From positions 1-21,987 of the IMG/VR virus record IMGVR_UViG_3300020074_000143: a stretch of DNA of 21,987 nucleotides; one strand, written 5' to 3'. This stretch comes from a virus. The notes under the pieces are model-generated. The model had not been told where the DNA came from. It saw only the letters and a list, made by a program, of their open reading frames with translations, and did no database searches. Shown in pieces: positions 21,218-21,987 of this stretch. Position 1 is the first letter of the stretch. The number at the start of each line of letters is the position of its first letter. The translations under genes were made by a program, and so were the position numbers.

Positions 21218-21400
21218 GTTTTCAATTTAAGACTGAGAAAACTTATTATGATTTTATACCCAGCAAGAAACCCCACCTAGGTGCAATGGTTATTCTTGGT
21301 ATATAAATCGACATAGACATCAACTCTAAAAAGAACTACTGATTCTGTGTAATCTTTAATTGTCTTTTCTAGTTAACAAAAAATTTTAGGAGATTTTAAA
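21217..21400 (+). promoter_or_regulatory. Capsid gene leader with two inverted repeats
   Basis: This 184-base stretch is the longest non-coding gap in the window. It contains an imperfect inverted repeat, AGTTTTC (21217-21223)/GAAAACT (21237-21243). A larger one at 21257-21301 pairs CAAGAA with TTCTTG and ACC with GGT around the palindrome CACCTAGGTG. The remainder is AT-rich and ends in TTAGGAG, a strong ribosome-binding site 10 bases before the capsid ATG. No copy of the TTGGGGCTA motif is present; CTTGGTATATAAATC after the second repeat is only a weak look-alike. Promoter, terminator or RNA-processing roles are all possible ahead of the most highly expressed phage gene. Confidence 0.45.
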
Positions 21401-21987
21401 ATGCCAGGAGATAATTTAACACATGATGAGTTAGCACTGCGAACAGCAGTTGGAGATGGACCATCAGGTGGTGCAGCAGGAGCTAACAAGCTTTGGCTAC
21501 CACTTTGGTCAGGCGAAGTAATTAATGCGTATGATGAGTACAATATGTTTGAAAACCTGATTACCCACAAATCACTTAGTGGTGGGTTTTCTTATGAATT
21601 CCCAGTAACGGGTAAGGTTTCACTACAACCCAACTGGAATGCTGGAGTAGAGCTTGTTGGTGGTGATTCTAGCAGCACAACCTTCAAGATTAATCTTGAC
21701 AAGCGACCTATGGCAGCACACTTTGAAACTGATAATGTAGATTTATTGGTTACTCAGTGGGACTACCGTAGCGAGCTTGCAAGACAAGCTGGTTTAACAC
21801 TAGCAAATGCAAGAGATAAGCAAATTATCTCTACGCTAATTGGTGCTTGTGTCGCTGCTCCATTAACCAATGATCCTAGAGGTATTGTTGAAGCCGACTT
21901 CCCAGCACCAGCTATTGTGGATGTTGCTGCAGCACAAGGTATTGGTCTAGCTGTTAGTGGTTGTACAGAAACTACTGCACTGAACAT
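21401..21987 (+). CDS. Major capsid protein, T7 gp10-like (3' truncated by window edge)
   Basis: The frame from ATG 21401 stays open to the window end (195 complete codons). It begins MPGDNLTHDELALRTAVGDG. A region follows with the order of T7-type capsid proteins: KLWLPLWSGEVINAYDEYNM, then GGFSYEFPVTGKV, KINLDKRPMAAHFETDNVD, and YRSELARQAGLTLANARDKQ before a long helix. The last part matches the D-x-RSE...G..LA...D..I pattern of podovirus HK97-fold capsid subunits. Its place after the scaffold and the strong TTAGGAG ribosome-binding site agree. The C-terminal half is not in the window, so a frameshifted minor form like T7 gp10B cannot be judged. Confidence 0.9.
   Translation, partial: MPGDNLTHDELALRTAVGDGPSGGAAGANKLWLPLWSGEVINAYDEYNMFENLITHKSLSGGFSYEFPVTGKVSLQPNWNAGVELVGGDSSSTTFKINLDKRPMAAHFETDNVDLLVTQWDYRSELARQAGLTLANARDKQIISTLIGACVAAPLTNDPRGIVEADFPAPAIVDVAAAQGIGLAVSGCTETTALN

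Overview
This window is one continuous, plus-strand gene array from a T7-like podovirus (Autographiviridae type). It is AT-rich and tightly packed, and most neighbouring genes overlap by a few bases. The gene set fits a marine virus of the cyanopodovirus/pelagiphage kind: a single-subunit RNA polymerase, a T7-order replication module, ThyX, a B12-dependent (class II) ribonucleotide reductase, and a run of small Cys/Lys-rich proteins typical of marine phages. No photosystem, lysis or integrase gene lies in the window. The host cannot be named from the sequence. The window starts inside an early gene and ends inside the major capsid gene.

Early region (1-5211): small genes of unknown function, a tRNA with a UAA anticodon, a DUF932-type protein, a very acidic small protein, thyX and the phage RNA polymerase. 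A middle stretch (5208-6953) holds a metallophosphoesterase and several small unknowns. It also has an intergenic element at 6558-6650 that joins a promoter-like motif to a long stem-loop.

Replication and nucleotide region (6928-16219): ssDNA-binding protein, RusA-type Holliday junction resolvase, primase-helicase, family A DNA polymerase, DUF4406 protein, a probable permuted papain-like hydrolase, a P-loop nucleotide-kinase-like protein, 5'-3' exonuclease, dUTPase and class II ribonucleotide reductase. ThyX, dUTPase, the reductase and perhaps the kinase-like and DUF4406 proteins together would redirect nucleotides into phage DNA.

Late region (16231-21987): an unrecognised 324-aa protein, three small coiled-coil or unknown proteins, the portal, four small basic Cys-containing proteins, the scaffolding protein, a 183-base leader with inverted repeats, and the start of the major capsid gene.

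The most notable non-coding signal is a repeated motif close to TTAAAGTTGGGGCTAAAGAA. It occurs in the two gaps where a phage promoter would be expected (before the ssDNA-binding/replication genes and before dUTPase), and near-copies lie inside other genes. The best copy resembles the SP6 promoter around its start site, so I propose it as the promoter of the RNA polymerase encoded here.
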